A DNA stretch of 64,000 bases from Flavobacteriia bacterium. Its GTDB lineage: Bacteria > Bacteroidota > Bacteroidia > Flavobacteriales_D > Crocinitomicaceae. The DNA lies in the NCBI GenBank assembly GCA_026391005.1, contig JAPLEV010000014.1, positions 1 through 64,000 of the forward strand, given 5' to 3'. Position numbers and translations under genes: made by a program. The notes beneath the pieces are model-generated. The model saw nothing but the letters and a program-made list of their open reading frames with translations, did no database searches and was not told the DNA's origin. Position 1 is the first letter of the stretch; each line of letters opens with the position of its first letter. Below are positions 1-8,370 of this stretch, piece after piece.

Positions 1-1
1 T

Positions 2-121
2 GAATTTTATAACACAGAAAGAAGGCATACGAGCATAAATAATAATACCCCTGAAAAATATTTTAATCCAATTAATACGAATACCAAAAATAAACCTATA
101 TTTGAATTATCCCTGTCCTAA
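2..121 (+). CDS. IS3-family transposase, C-terminal end (cut by window edge)
   Basis: An open frame enters from the left edge and ends at TAA 119-121, giving about 39 residues. It contains FYNTERRHTSIN followed by NTPEKYF, which matches the end of IS3-type OrfB integrase-core transposases (the YN..R.H.sl...TP..y signature that follows the last DDE residue). The stop is followed by TAAATAAGGGGGG, a plausible part of the terminal inverted repeat, so the element probably ends near 130-140. The catalytic residues lie outside the window. The family call rests on this short signature alone. Confidence 0.6.
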   Translation, partial: EFYNTERRHTSINNNTPEKYFNPINTNTKNKPIFELSLS

Positions 122-173
122 ATAAGGGGGGAATTATATAGGATAATATAATGGTTTTATTTAATTTTAAGAT

Positions 174-593
174 GTGCTAAAAAGATTCATACTCTTCGCG
201 ACCATTTTATTGCTTTTCGTTGGAAATATTGGTATTCGTGTGTTTAGTCATTCTTGTTCAAAAGAAGGGGTGTTCACTTCTTATATTTTTGAAAATCACC
301 ACGCCTGTCCAAGTGAAACAAAGAAGTTACCTCCTTGCTGCAAAAAAGAAGATCCCAAAAATGATGGATGTTGCTCCGATTATTCCGCTTTATATAAAAT
401 TGACATTGATTACGACAAAACGGATGATTTTAAAACGGATTTTGCTTTCAATGCAACGATTAATACCCCTTTTGTATTTGACAATACCAAAAACCTCATC
501 CATGAAGCAACTCCAATTGCTTGTTTTATTCCACCTCCTTGGAAACCCTCCGGAAAATTATTATTAATTAAAAAACAAGTATTTCAGATTTGA
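174..593 (+). CDS. HYC_CC_PP-like small exported protein of a metal TonB operon
   Basis: A 139-residue protein with an N-terminal hydrophobic segment (residues 4-22) that looks like a signal peptide or anchor. Three islands recall the Bacteroidota HYC_CC_PP family: HSC near residue 27, PPCC near 53 with a further CC near 67, and CFIPPPW near 118. The first island reads HSC rather than HYC. The start is GTG 174; an in-frame stop lies directly upstream at 168-170, and the ATG at 172 is out of frame and meets a stop after two codons. It leads a three-gene operon with a TonB receptor and an HMA-domain protein, which suggests a role with a thiophilic metal such as copper. The molecular function is unknown. 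Confidence 0.72.
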   Translation: MLKRFILFATILLLFVGNIGIRVFSHSCSKEGVFTSYIFENHHACPSETKKLPPCCKKEDPKNDGCCSDYSALYKIDIDYDKTDDFKTDFAFNATINTPFVFDNTKNLIHEATPIACFIPPPWKPSGKLLLIKKQVFQI

Positions 594-635
594 AGATGAA
601 GGCGAAATTATTTCTAACCTTTAAATTCTTTAATT

Positions 636-2831
636 ATGAAACTTATCTTAACACTGTGTTGTTTGCTTTTACTTACAACACTAAATGCTCAAATCAAGGG
701 CCTTGTTCAAGGGCTTAATTCCTCTTCAACGGAGATTCTTGTTGGTGCAAAAATCACTCTACTCCATGCCAATACGGGCACTAAAACACTCGAAAACGGC
801 ACATTTGAATTGGCTTTGCCGAAATCACTACCAGATACGCTTGTGTTTTTCTACCCGGGATATTATCCTGATTCCATCATTGTAAATAAAAAAGACCGTT
901 TTGTTTCATTAAACATTATGCTAAAAGCAGAAGTACATTTTGGAGAAATTACAGTTGATGGCAAGAAAAATACCCATGGTATTTCCAAAATGAAAACCTT
1001 GCACGTAGAAGAAATTACGGCGGGAGAATTACGAAAAGCCGCCTGTTGTAATTTATCTGAATCCTTTGAGACAAATGCTTCTGTAGATGTTAACATCACC
1101 GATGCCGTATCGGGTGCAAAAAAAATTCAAATGATGGGATTAAATGGTGTTTACACTCAAATTCAACTGGAAAATATTCCATACCTCAGGGGTTTAGAAA
1201 GTTCTTATGGATTAAATACACTTCCAGGAACCTGGATTGAATCGATACAAATCACTAAAGGGACAGGAAACGTAGTGAACGGTTACGAATCCATGGCTGG
1301 GCTTATTAATTTAGAATTGAAAAAACCAACTGAAATGGAACGGCTATACGTCAACGCTTATCAGAATAGGTTTGGACGTTCTGAAGTAAATGTGAATGCC
1401 GGTCAAGTAATCAATAAAAAATGGAGCACTGGATCCTTTGTACACGCCTCAGCAGTATACGGCAACATTGATGAAAATAAGGATGGGTTTCGCGACCTAC
1501 CAATGGGTGATAACCTCTCTTTCATGAATCGTTGGGTATTCCAAGGCGATAAAATGGAGGCGCAAATTGCCGTTAATGCTTACCAAGACCGAAAAGTCGG
1601 AGGGCAAATTAGCTTCCAACGCGAAAATCCTCTTGGATATGGTGTTTTAATCAATTCACAACACATCGACCTCATGGCAAAAACTGGTTTTTTTTCCAAA
1701 AAGCCACTTCGCTCATTTGGCGTTGTCTACAACCTTAAATACCAAGATATGGATGGCCAATTCGGAATCCGTTCTTTTCTAGGAACGGAAAAACGGGCGT
1801 ATGTTAATGCGCTATATGAGGACATAATAGGAACAAGCGACCATAAAATAAAACTTGGTTCGAGTATGGTCATGCTTCAAATTACCCAGAAAGCAGATTT
1901 GCTCTCAGATAATAGAAATGAATTTGTTCCCGGGGCTTTCGCTGAGTACACGTTCACAGGGGCAAGATTGAGTAGTGTGCTTGGTGCACGAATTGATTAT
2001 CATAATTTGTTCGGGTGGCAGTTTTCACCACGACTTCATGCAAAATATAGGCTCACACAAACAACAGATTTACGCGGAACGGTGGGCAAGGGATGGCGCG
2101 TTCCAAATTACATTATCGATAATGTTTCTTTGCTCGCAAGCTCGAAAACTTGGGTTGCACCAACGAGTATTTTACCCGAAATATCGTGGAATTTTGGCGG
2201 TTCAATTGCACAAGAGTTTACCTTATTTAAACGTAAAGGGACCGTGAGTATCGATTTTTATCGAACCTTCTTCGAAAGACAATTAATCATTGACCGAGAT
2301 GAAGACCCTTCTAAAGTGGTGTTTAAAAACCTGGATTCGCCCTCTATTTCGAATAGCTTGCAAGCTGAAGTAGCGATTAATCCACTTAAAAATCTAGCTA
2401 TTCGAATGGCTGTAAAATACTTGGATGTAAAAACGATACTCGATGGAAGATTTCAGCAGCAGATTATGCTTCCAAAATATCGAGGGTTTGTAAATATCGC
2501 CTATAAAAGTAAAAACAAACGTTGGGAATATGATGTAACCTGCTCGGTCTTTGGAAAATCGCGACTTCCCGTAGAAAAACCAAACGATCCCGAAAGATAT
2601 AGCCCCGCTTATCCAATGATTAATTCGCAAATTACCCACGTGTTTAAGCGGTGGAATTTTTACATTGGTATTGAAAACTTAGCTAACTTTAGGCAAAAAA
2701 CACCGGTCGTTGATGCTAGTAATCCATTTGGAAATGATTTTGATGCTACCTGTGTTTGGGGTCCAATTACCGGAACAAATGCATACATTGGACTGCGATA
2801 TGCCCTTTTACGTAAACCACTAAAAAAATAA
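636..2831 (+). CDS. TonB-dependent outer-membrane receptor, probable metal uptake
   Basis: A 731-residue receptor. Signal peptide at residues 1-18, cut after LNAQ; a carboxypeptidase-regulatory-like beta domain at about 20-95; a plug at about 110-230 (ESFETNASVDV, then the ITKGTGNVVNGYESMAGLIN stretch typical of plugs); then a 22-strand-type barrel to the C-terminus. A Cys pair in the plug (KAACCNLSESF) is typical of the receptor type found beside HMA proteins. It starts 42 bases after the HYC_CC_PP-like gene and ends three bases before the HMA gene, so the three are co-transcribed. The substrate is inferred from the neighbours and not shown; copper or another soft metal, or its chelate, fits best. 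Confidence 0.87.
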   Translation: MKLILTLCCLLLLTTLNAQIKGLVQGLNSSSTEILVGAKITLLHANTGTKTLENGTFELALPKSLPDTLVFFYPGYYPDSIIVNKKDRFVSLNIMLKAEVHFGEITVDGKKNTHGISKMKTLHVEEITAGELRKAACCNLSESFETNASVDVNITDAVSGAKKIQMMGLNGVYTQIQLENIPYLRGLESSYGLNTLPGTWIESIQITKGTGNVVNGYESMAGLINLELKKPTEMERLYVNAYQNRFGRSEVNVNAGQVINKKWSTGSFVHASAVYGNIDENKDGFRDLPMGDNLSFMNRWVFQGDKMEAQIAVNAYQDRKVGGQISFQRENPLGYGVLINSQHIDLMAKTGFFSKKPLRSFGVVYNLKYQDMDGQFGIRSFLGTEKRAYVNALYEDIIGTSDHKIKLGSSMVMLQITQKADLLSDNRNEFVPGAFAEYTFTGARLSSVLGARIDYHNLFGWQFSPRLHAKYRLTQTTDLRGTVGKGWRVPNYIIDNVSLLASSKTWVAPTSILPEISWNFGGSIAQEFTLFKRKGTVSIDFYRTFFERQLIIDRDEDPSKVVFKNLDSPSISNSLQAEVAINPLKNLAIRMAVKYLDVKTILDGRFQQQIMLPKYRGFVNIAYKSKNKRWEYDVTCSVFGKSRLPVEKPNDPERYSPAYPMINSQITHVFKRWNFYIGIENLANFRQKTPVVDASNPFGNDFDATCVWGPITGTNAYIGLRYALLRKPLKK

Positions 2832-2834
2832 ACT

Positions 2835-3167
2835 ATGAAAACAACGCTTTTAATTCTGGCGATTTGCTTAAGCCAAGTAGTATTTTCTCAACAAGCAAAA
2901 AAACAAACCATTGTCATTCAAACCTCAGCGCAATGTGATGATTGCAAAGAACGAATTGAAGGTGCTTTAAATTATACAAAAGGTGTGAAATTCGCAGACT
3001 TAGACCTCGAAACTAAAAAGGTAAGCGTGCAATATAAAACCAAGAAAATAAATGCGCAAGAGATTAAAGATATCATCGCTAAAATTGGATACGATGCCGA
3101 TGAAACAAAAGCAAATGCTGAGGCTGTTTTTAAATTACCCAAATGCTGCCAACCAAATGGGCATTAG
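2835..3167 (+). CDS. Secreted heavy-metal-associated (HMA) domain protein
   Basis: A 110-residue protein with a signal peptide (MKTTLLILAICLSQVVFS) and one HMA/ferredoxin-like domain. The metal-binding loop is SAQCDDCKERIE (CxxC at about residues 34-37) and the domain ends with IIAKIGYDADE. A second cluster, LPKCCQPNGH, sits at the extreme C-terminus and could be an extra metal site. Unlike CopZ-type chaperones it is exported, so it probably works in the periplasm as a carrier to or from the receptor encoded just upstream. Which metal it binds cannot be read from the sequence. Confidence 0.85.
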   Translation: MKTTLLILAICLSQVVFSQQAKKQTIVIQTSAQCDDCKERIEGALNYTKGVKFADLDLETKKVSVQYKTKKINAQEIKDIIAKIGYDADETKANAEAVFKLPKCCQPNGH

Positions 3168-3257
3168 AATAGCAGAACGGCTAATGCAAAAAATTGCTTT
3201 TTAAACTGTGTAATGAATAGTTAATAACAATTAACTGCTTTTTACTTTTATTTCTAT

Positions 3258-3284
3258 TTGTTCGAATAACAATGGTTATCTTCG
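3258..3284 (+). promoter_or_regulatory. Predicted promoter of the purF-like gene
   Basis: TTG at 3258-3260 and TATCTTCG at 3277-3284 are separated by 16 bases. This fits the Bacteroidota -33 TTG / -7 TAnnTTTG promoter with one mismatch. The ATG at 3306 follows 21 bases later. Confidence 0.5.
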
Positions 3285-3305
3285 CATAAAATTTGTTCAG
3301 AAAAC

Positions 3306-5207
3306 ATGAGTGATGCGATCAAACATGAATGCGGAATTGCACTTCTAAGGTTAAAAAAACCACTACAATTTTACCTTGAAAAATATGGTACTGCATTTTA
3401 TGGCTTGAATAAAATGCAACTCCTGATGGAAAAACAGCATAATCGAGGGCAAGATGGTGCTGGATTAGCCAATATTAAGTTGGACATGCTCCCCGGAGAC
3501 CGATACATTTCAAGGGTTAGGTCCATTCAAAAAAATTCTATTCAAGATATTTTTGAGCAAATCAATGCGCGTTTTGTTCAGATTCAGCGCGAAGATCCTA
3601 AACTACTCAAAGACATCGATTTTCTAAAAAGAAATGCCGGTTTTACCGGTGAATTATTTCTTGGACATCTTCGCTATGGTACCTTCGGACGAAATTCCAT
3701 AGAAAGCTGCCACCCCTTCTTGCGACAAAATAACTGGATTTCTAGAAATCTCGTCGTGGCTGGAAATTTTAACCTCACCAATGTAGATGAACTTTTTGAA
3801 GCGCTAGTAAAAATTGGACAACACCCAAAAGAGAAATCAGATACAGTTACTGTTTTGGAGGAAATTGGCCATTTCCTGGATCTTGAACACGATGCCCTCA
3901 TTCAAGAATATAAATCTAAAGGATACGAGAAATCGGATAGCTATAAATTGATTGCCGAGCAGCTTAGCATTTCCTCGATTTTGCGGAAATCATCTCATAA
4001 TTGGGATGGCGGATATGCCATGGCTGGTTTGCTAGGACACGGAGATGCTTTTGTATTGAGAGATCCCGCCGGTATACGACCTACTTTTTGGTTTGAGAAT
4101 GATGAAGTGTGTGTTGTTGCTTCCGAAAGACCTGTTATACAGACCGCTTTTAATTTGCAATTGGAAGACATCAATGAATTGAAACCAGGACATGCCCTAA
4201 TCATTAAAAAAAATGGAGTAGTTAGCGAAGAATTAATTCATCAACCACTTCCTGTAAGGCAATGCTCTTTTGAAAGAATCTATTTCTCCAGAGGATCCGA
4301 TGCCGATATTTACAAAGAACGTCAAGCCCTTGGCAACTTGATCGTTAATCAAGTAATGAAGGCTATCGATAACGATCTTTGTGATTCAGTTTTCTCTTTT
4401 ATTCCAAATACGGCAGAGGTATCATTTCTTGGAATGATAAAAGGTATCGAGGATGAATTAAATGAGCGAAAAGTAAAAGAAATTACAGCACTAGGCGCAA
4501 ATCCATCCTCGGAAGATATTACGAAAATAATTCAGCAACGGACAAGAATTGAAAAAATAGCGATTAAAGATGCCAAACTTCGAACCTTCATTACACAAGA
4601 TAATTCACGTGACGACCTCGTAACCCACGTTTATGATATTACCTATGGAAGTGTGCGTAAAGGCCTCGATAATTTAGTCATTATTGACGATAGCATTGTT
4701 CGAGGAACCACCTTGAAACAAAGTATTTTACGAATGCTTGATCGCTTGAGTCCTAAAAAAATTATTGTTGTTTCCTCCGCTCCACAAATCAGGTATCCTG
4801 ATTGCTACGGAATTGATATGGCTAAGTTAGGGGATTTCATTGCCTTTGAAGCCGCTATTTCACTTCTTCACGATCGAAATATGCAATCCACTATCGATTT
4901 TGTTTACCGTAAATGTAAAGAGCAACTGTTGCTTCCTAAAGAACAAGTAAAAAATTATGTGAAAGAAATTTACGCACCTTTTACAGATGAAGAAATTTCC
5001 GCTAAAATTGCTGTATTATTAAAACCAAAAACAGTAAATGCAGCAGTAGAAATTATTTATCAAAAAGTTGAAAACCTGCACCTTGCCTGTCCGAATCATA
5101 CGGGCGATTGGTATTTTACAGGAAACTATCCAACACCCGGTGGAAACAAAGTAGTCAATCGAGCCTTTGTTAATTGGGTTGAAAAGAAAAACGAAAGAGC
5201 GTATTAA
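3306..5207 (+). CDS. Amidophosphoribosyltransferase-like protein (long PurF form)
   Basis: A 633-residue class-II glutamine amidotransferase joined to a phosphoribosyltransferase. The N-terminal nucleophile is the Cys in HECGIALLR (residue 9), behind a short propeptide. Glutaminase motifs follow (NRGQDGAG; GHLRYGTFGRNS), and the PRPP loop is VIIDDSIVRGTT at about residues 458-469. PurF makes 5-phosphoribosylamine in the first step of purine synthesis. Typical PurF has about 470-510 residues; this one has extra sequence in the glutaminase half and a C-terminal extension, a form common in Bacteroidota. It may be a paralogue rather than the housekeeping enzyme. It overlaps the convergent waaA by four bases. 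Confidence 0.85.
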   Translation: MSDAIKHECGIALLRLKKPLQFYLEKYGTAFYGLNKMQLLMEKQHNRGQDGAGLANIKLDMLPGDRYISRVRSIQKNSIQDIFEQINARFVQIQREDPKLLKDIDFLKRNAGFTGELFLGHLRYGTFGRNSIESCHPFLRQNNWISRNLVVAGNFNLTNVDELFEALVKIGQHPKEKSDTVTVLEEIGHFLDLEHDALIQEYKSKGYEKSDSYKLIAEQLSISSILRKSSHNWDGGYAMAGLLGHGDAFVLRDPAGIRPTFWFENDEVCVVASERPVIQTAFNLQLEDINELKPGHALIIKKNGVVSEELIHQPLPVRQCSFERIYFSRGSDADIYKERQALGNLIVNQVMKAIDNDLCDSVFSFIPNTAEVSFLGMIKGIEDELNERKVKEITALGANPSSEDITKIIQQRTRIEKIAIKDAKLRTFITQDNSRDDLVTHVYDITYGSVRKGLDNLVIIDDSIVRGTTLKQSILRMLDRLSPKKIIVVSSAPQIRYPDCYGIDMAKLGDFIAFEAAISLLHDRNMQSTIDFVYRKCKEQLLLPKEQVKNYVKEIYAPFTDEEISAKIAVLLKPKTVNAAVEIIYQKVENLHLACPNHTGDWYFTGNYPTPGGNKVVNRAFVNWVEKKNERAY

Positions 5208-6445
5208 AAGGTAAACATTGAATGCGTGCTAATAGAATGAGTAGCGCCAGCATTTTGTTCAATATACAAACTAGCAGATAAGCTTAAATCAGCTGTATTT
5301 TCTTGTATCGCATTTAGCACCTCTAAAAATTCACTTGTATTAGCTGCTTTAAAGGCAAAACCTTCTAAAAGTGGTTGTTCGGTTTCTGGGAACTTACTGA
5401 CCTTTGGCCCAAAAATAACTGGCAAACCAAAAACCAAGGGTTCAAGAATGTTATGCAATTTACCGGAAAATCCGCCGCCGATTACTGCAATATCGCCAAA
5501 TCGATAAGCCATTGATAAATGACCAATCGTGTCTAAAATTAAGACCTGTTGCTGCCTGTAATCGCTAAATGCTGTAAAGCGAATGGCCTTATCACCAATA
5601 CTAGCCTTGAGTCGAGCACTATTTTCTTCTTTAACATCATGTGGTGCAACAATGATTTTTCGTGTGCAGCCACTTTCCAATAAAGCAAGGAGCAAACCCT
5701 CTTCTTCTCGCCAACTGCTGCCAAAAATGATGGCTTTTTCACCTTCCAAAAAAGTGCTAAAAAGCGTGTTTTCAAAAGATGTAAGGTTTGATTTTTCAAT
5801 TGTTGCAGCGCGATTTGCCAAAACGCGATCAAATCGTGTGTCGCCAACACATGCTACCTGTTTTATTTGGATAGACTGTAGCAAAGCAAATGTTGACTTA
5901 TTTTGAACAAAGAAATAATCAAACGATTGAAGTAGTTGACGGAAGAATCCCCCATAAAATTTAAAATAAACTTGATCCTTTCGAAGCAAAGTAGCTACTG
6001 AAAGTAATACAACCCCTTGTTTTTTGGCGGCAAAAACAACATTAGCCCAAAACTCATACTTAATAAATATAGCGTAAGTAGGTTGAAGTTTTTGAATAAA
6101 AATCGCCGCATTTTTGGGTGTGTCGAGCGGCAAATACACTGCGTAATCGACACAGTTTTTCCTCTTTTGATAATGATCCATGCCAGAAGGCGAGAAGAAA
6201 GAGACAACAATCAAACAAGTGGGTTCACGCTCTTTTAAAGCAAACATTAAGTCTAAGCCTTGGTCAAATTCGCCTAATGATGCACAATGAAACCAAATAA
6301 TCTTCTCACTTTTAGGAATGCTATCTAATTTTTCCTTCCAATTTTTTCGTCCATCCACCCATCGTTTTGCTTTTGGCAAAAATAAAGACGCTATACGTAT
6401 GGTACATCCGAGCATGACAATGGAAATATGATACAAAAAGCCCAT
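5204..6445 (-). CDS. waaA: 3-deoxy-D-manno-octulosonic acid (Kdo) transferase
   Basis: A 413-residue GT30-type glycosyltransferase. It has an N-terminal membrane anchor, the WFHCASLGEFDQG motif that carries the acceptor-site Glu, and the C-terminal GGGFSGKLHNILEPLVFGLP nucleotide-sugar site. It transfers Kdo from CMP-Kdo to lipid A precursors at the cytoplasmic face of the inner membrane, so this organism makes Kdo-containing LPS. The ATG is two bases after the stop of the upstream outer-membrane protein gene, so the two are probably one transcript from the promoter at 7216-7223. Confidence 0.93.
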   Translation of the reverse strand: MGFLYHISIVMLGCTIRIASLFLPKAKRWVDGRKNWKEKLDSIPKSEKIIWFHCASLGEFDQGLDLMFALKEREPTCLIVVSFFSPSGMDHYQKRKNCVDYAVYLPLDTPKNAAIFIQKLQPTYAIFIKYEFWANVVFAAKKQGVVLLSVATLLRKDQVYFKFYGGFFRQLLQSFDYFFVQNKSTFALLQSIQIKQVACVGDTRFDRVLANRAATIEKSNLTSFENTLFSTFLEGEKAIIFGSSWREEEGLLLALLESGCTRKIIVAPHDVKEENSARLKASIGDKAIRFTAFSDYRQQQVLILDTIGHLSMAYRFGDIAVIGGGFSGKLHNILEPLVFGLPVIFGPKVSKFPETEQPLLEGFAFKAANTSEFLEVLNAIQENTADLSLSASLYIEQNAGATHSISTHSMFTF

Positions 6446-6446
6446 A

Positions 6447-7211
6447 TTAATTGTAATAATATGCTTTGGGTTGACGCTTGTAGATAGGAATAAACCAACC
6501 TAAACGAAAACCAAATTGAAGGTCTAAACGCAAATCTGTTGAAACGGTAGTTGTGGGTTGATCAAAGAAAATTGTTCTTCGATTTTTTGTAAAGCCCTGC
6601 TGTGCATAGAACCCAGCATAAAAATTGTAGAATCCACCGTCAGACAAAAAAGAATACCCAACAAATTGATGTGTATTAATACCCGTTGTCATTCGGTCAT
6701 ATCCCTTTTTATAGGTGAGTTCCAATTGTGGAATGACCTGATCTTGGGTTTCAACGCGCATGTGATGCAACAAATAGCCCACGCCGCCGTGCACAAAAAT
6801 ACCTGAGTTTTTATTTGACCCCCAAACAGGAAATAAGCCTCCGATTGATGCATTCGCATTAAATCCTCGAGGCATAACCAAAACCCTTGCAATGTCGCCA
6901 TTAATATCCGTGATGTTTCCTTGTGCATCAACTAAGTGATCAAATAAGCCCGTTAAATTTACTTTTTGTCCAAAAATAAAATTGGCATCTAAACCAAGGT
7001 AAAACTGCTTTGCTGTTTTATAGCCCGCCATAAAACCAATATGATTAAGGTATCCGTAACGATCATCAAGATCTCCTGATGGGAAATTTCCTCCATAATG
7101 TACGCCTACCCAAGGCGTAGCGATGGCAGAATCTTTCACTGTTCGCTGAGCGACAAACACTTGAATAGATTGTAGCATGAAGAAAAATAAAACTATCTGA
7201 AAGCGATTCAT
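6447..7211 (-). CDS. Outer-membrane beta-barrel protein upstream of waaA
   Basis: A 254-residue protein with a signal peptide (cut near VFVAQ) followed by alternating hydrophobic/aromatic strands, e.g. WVGVHYGGNFPSGDL and FVHGGVGYLLHHM. It ends with LQFGFRLGWFIPIYK, consistent with a small outer-membrane barrel of the PorT/OmpX type. I do not recognise a specific function. It is translationally tight with waaA, which suggests a role in the cell envelope. A TAnnTTTG box lies four bases before its ATG, so its mRNA is predicted to be leaderless. Confidence 0.75.
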   Translation of the reverse strand: MNRFQIVLFFFMLQSIQVFVAQRTVKDSAIATPWVGVHYGGNFPSGDLDDRYGYLNHIGFMAGYKTAKQFYLGLDANFIFGQKVNLTGLFDHLVDAQGNITDINGDIARVLVMPRGFNANASIGGLFPVWGSNKNSGIFVHGGVGYLLHHMRVETQDQVIPQLELTYKKGYDRMTTGINTHQFVGYSFLSDGGFYNFYAGFYAQQGFTKNRRTIFFDQPTTTVSTDLRLDLQFGFRLGWFIPIYKRQPKAYYYN

Positions 7212-7215
7212 GGTT

Positions 7216-7223
7216 CAAAAGTA
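7216..7223 (-). promoter_or_regulatory. -7 promoter box 4 nt before an ATG (predicted leaderless mRNA)
   Basis: Minus-strand TACTTTTG, then AACC, then the ATG of the outer-membrane protein gene. It matches TAnnTTTG exactly. Transcription would start at or next to the A of ATG. Confidence 0.6.
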
Positions 7224-7314
7224 ATTTATTTTTTAGCTTTTTACGCTGATAATTAAAACTATCGCTTTGCCTTTTGCTCGTTCGTCTTACACTGAGCTCA
7301 ATGAGCTCATGAAA

Positions 7315-7349
7315 GTGGATCGAGTCCGCAGAGGCGGACCGAGATCCAC
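7315..7349. repeat. Intergenic palindromic hairpin element
   Basis: GTGGATC (7315-7321) pairs with GATCCAC (7343-7349), and inside it GTCCGC pairs with GCGGAC around an AGAG loop: a 13-bp stem with a small internal loop. Just upstream, TGAGCTCA occurs twice (7293-7309 region). The stretch is GC-richer than its surroundings and lies between two minus-strand genes. It resembles the longer palindrome cluster at 23.46-23.66 kb, so it may belong to a dispersed repeat family. It could also stop transcription, but it lacks a U-tract. Confidence 0.6.
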
Positions 7350-7414
7350 GAATAGCTCAAAAGCTCACCTTTGGCTAAGCGCTCAGCTTAAAAGGAAGAA
7401 TAGAAATACCCCTG

Positions 7415-8197
7415 TTACTCCAGAGAAACAAGGCGGAAGCCCAAACACATATAAGGGTGGTCTGGACTAATTCCGTTGCGGCATGCTGAACGACAGCGGC
7501 GTGCATCGTAGCACCAACCACCGCCTCGACGAATTCGCTTTGTTCCATTGCTTGGTCCTTGTGGGTTACTTTGTTTAAATCTGGTAGATTCCCCATACCA
7601 ATCACTGCACCACTCCCATGCGTTACCATGCATATCATACAAGCCCCATGCATTTGGTTCAAAGCTGCCCACCTCTTTTGTTTGGTCAGCATATATTCCT
7701 TTTTGATTATTATTATAGGGATAATTTCCGTTATAATTCGCTTGACTAGTTGTCAGATTCTCACCGGTATTGAAAGGTGTAGTGCTGCCTGCTCGGCAGG
7801 CATATTCCCACTCCGCCTCTGTTGGTAAACGGCAGCCCATCCACTTTGCAAAGGCTGTAGCATCGCCCCAACTAACGTAGATCACAGGGCGCTTTCCCCT
7901 ACCCCAAAATTTATCACTTGGCTTCTTACGCATAGTAGCATCGCAAAAAGCATCATACTGAGCAAAAGTAACTTCATGGGCACTCATTTTAAAAGCACTC
8001 AAGCTTACTTCATGTTGCGTTTCATTATCATTTCTACTTTCTTCAGAAGCTGGGCTGCCCATCATAAAAGTGCCCGCTGGGATGGAAATCCACTTAATGG
8101 TCGATTTTGTTTTTTCATTACTGGAACTACCACCGCAACTTGAGCTGAGAATTGCAACAATAACTGCTATTCGGAAATATAAACTTGGTCTTTTCAA
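7415..8197 (-). CDS. FGE-sulfatase (SUMF1-fold) lipoprotein
   Basis: A 260-residue protein with a lipoprotein signal (ILSSSCGG, Cys at about residue 21) and one FGE-sulfatase domain: IPAGTFMMGSP, EVTFAQYDAFC, GCRLPTEAEWEYACRAG, NAWGLYDMHGNAWEWC, then RRGGGWCYDARRC and LGFRLV. The Cys that follows GGGW is one position off from the first catalytic Cys of true formylglycine-generating enzymes, so that activity is doubtful. A role as a binding or structural module, like GldK, is more likely. The start is TTG 8197; no in-frame ATG lies upstream. A single gene, not in an operon. Confidence 0.85.
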   Translation of the reverse strand: MKRPSLYFRIAVIVAILSSSCGGSSSNEKTKSTIKWISIPAGTFMMGSPASEESRNDNETQHEVSLSAFKMSAHEVTFAQYDAFCDATMRKKPSDKFWGRGKRPVIYVSWGDATAFAKWMGCRLPTEAEWEYACRAGSTTPFNTGENLTTSQANYNGNYPYNNNQKGIYADQTKEVGSFEPNAWGLYDMHGNAWEWCSDWYGESTRFKQSNPQGPSNGTKRIRRGGGWCYDARRCRSACRNGISPDHPYMCLGFRLVSLE

Positions 8198-8336
8198 GGG
8201 AAATGTTTTACAATTTTTATATAAAGATAAAAAATAACAGTTATTAATTCTATTTAATAGAGTTGCTTCTCTATTATCATCCTTTATAATATCGAAATTA
8301 TTGTTGTCTCTTAGCTGTTATCTTAGGCAAAATCCT

Positions 8337-8344
8337 TACTTTTG
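8337..8344 (+). promoter_or_regulatory. -7 promoter box of the sugar-nucleotide cluster
   Basis: TACTTTTG matches TAnnTTTG and lies 26 bases before ATG 8371. No other good box was seen in front of wbpE. The genes downstream to sixA are spaced by 5 bases or fewer, or overlap, so this could drive the whole cluster. Confidence 0.5.
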
Positions 8345-8370
8345 AAGCGTTATTTATTACCGTTTTTTGT

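Noticed and set aside
7375-7692. Minus-strand 105-codon frame inside the SUMF1-fold gene
   Set aside because: It is a frame shadow of the larger gene, whose domain motifs continue unbroken through the same region.
7415-8197. Active formylglycine-generating enzyme
   Set aside because: The first catalytic Cys is not in register with true FGEs and no sulfatase genes are nearby; the protein is better described as an FGE-fold lipoprotein.
8233-8274. Small palindromes AATAACAGTTATT and ATAGAG-TTGCTT-CTCTAT before wbpE
   Set aside because: Such short AT-rich palindromes are expected by chance in this composition; no second copy upstream of other genes was noticed.
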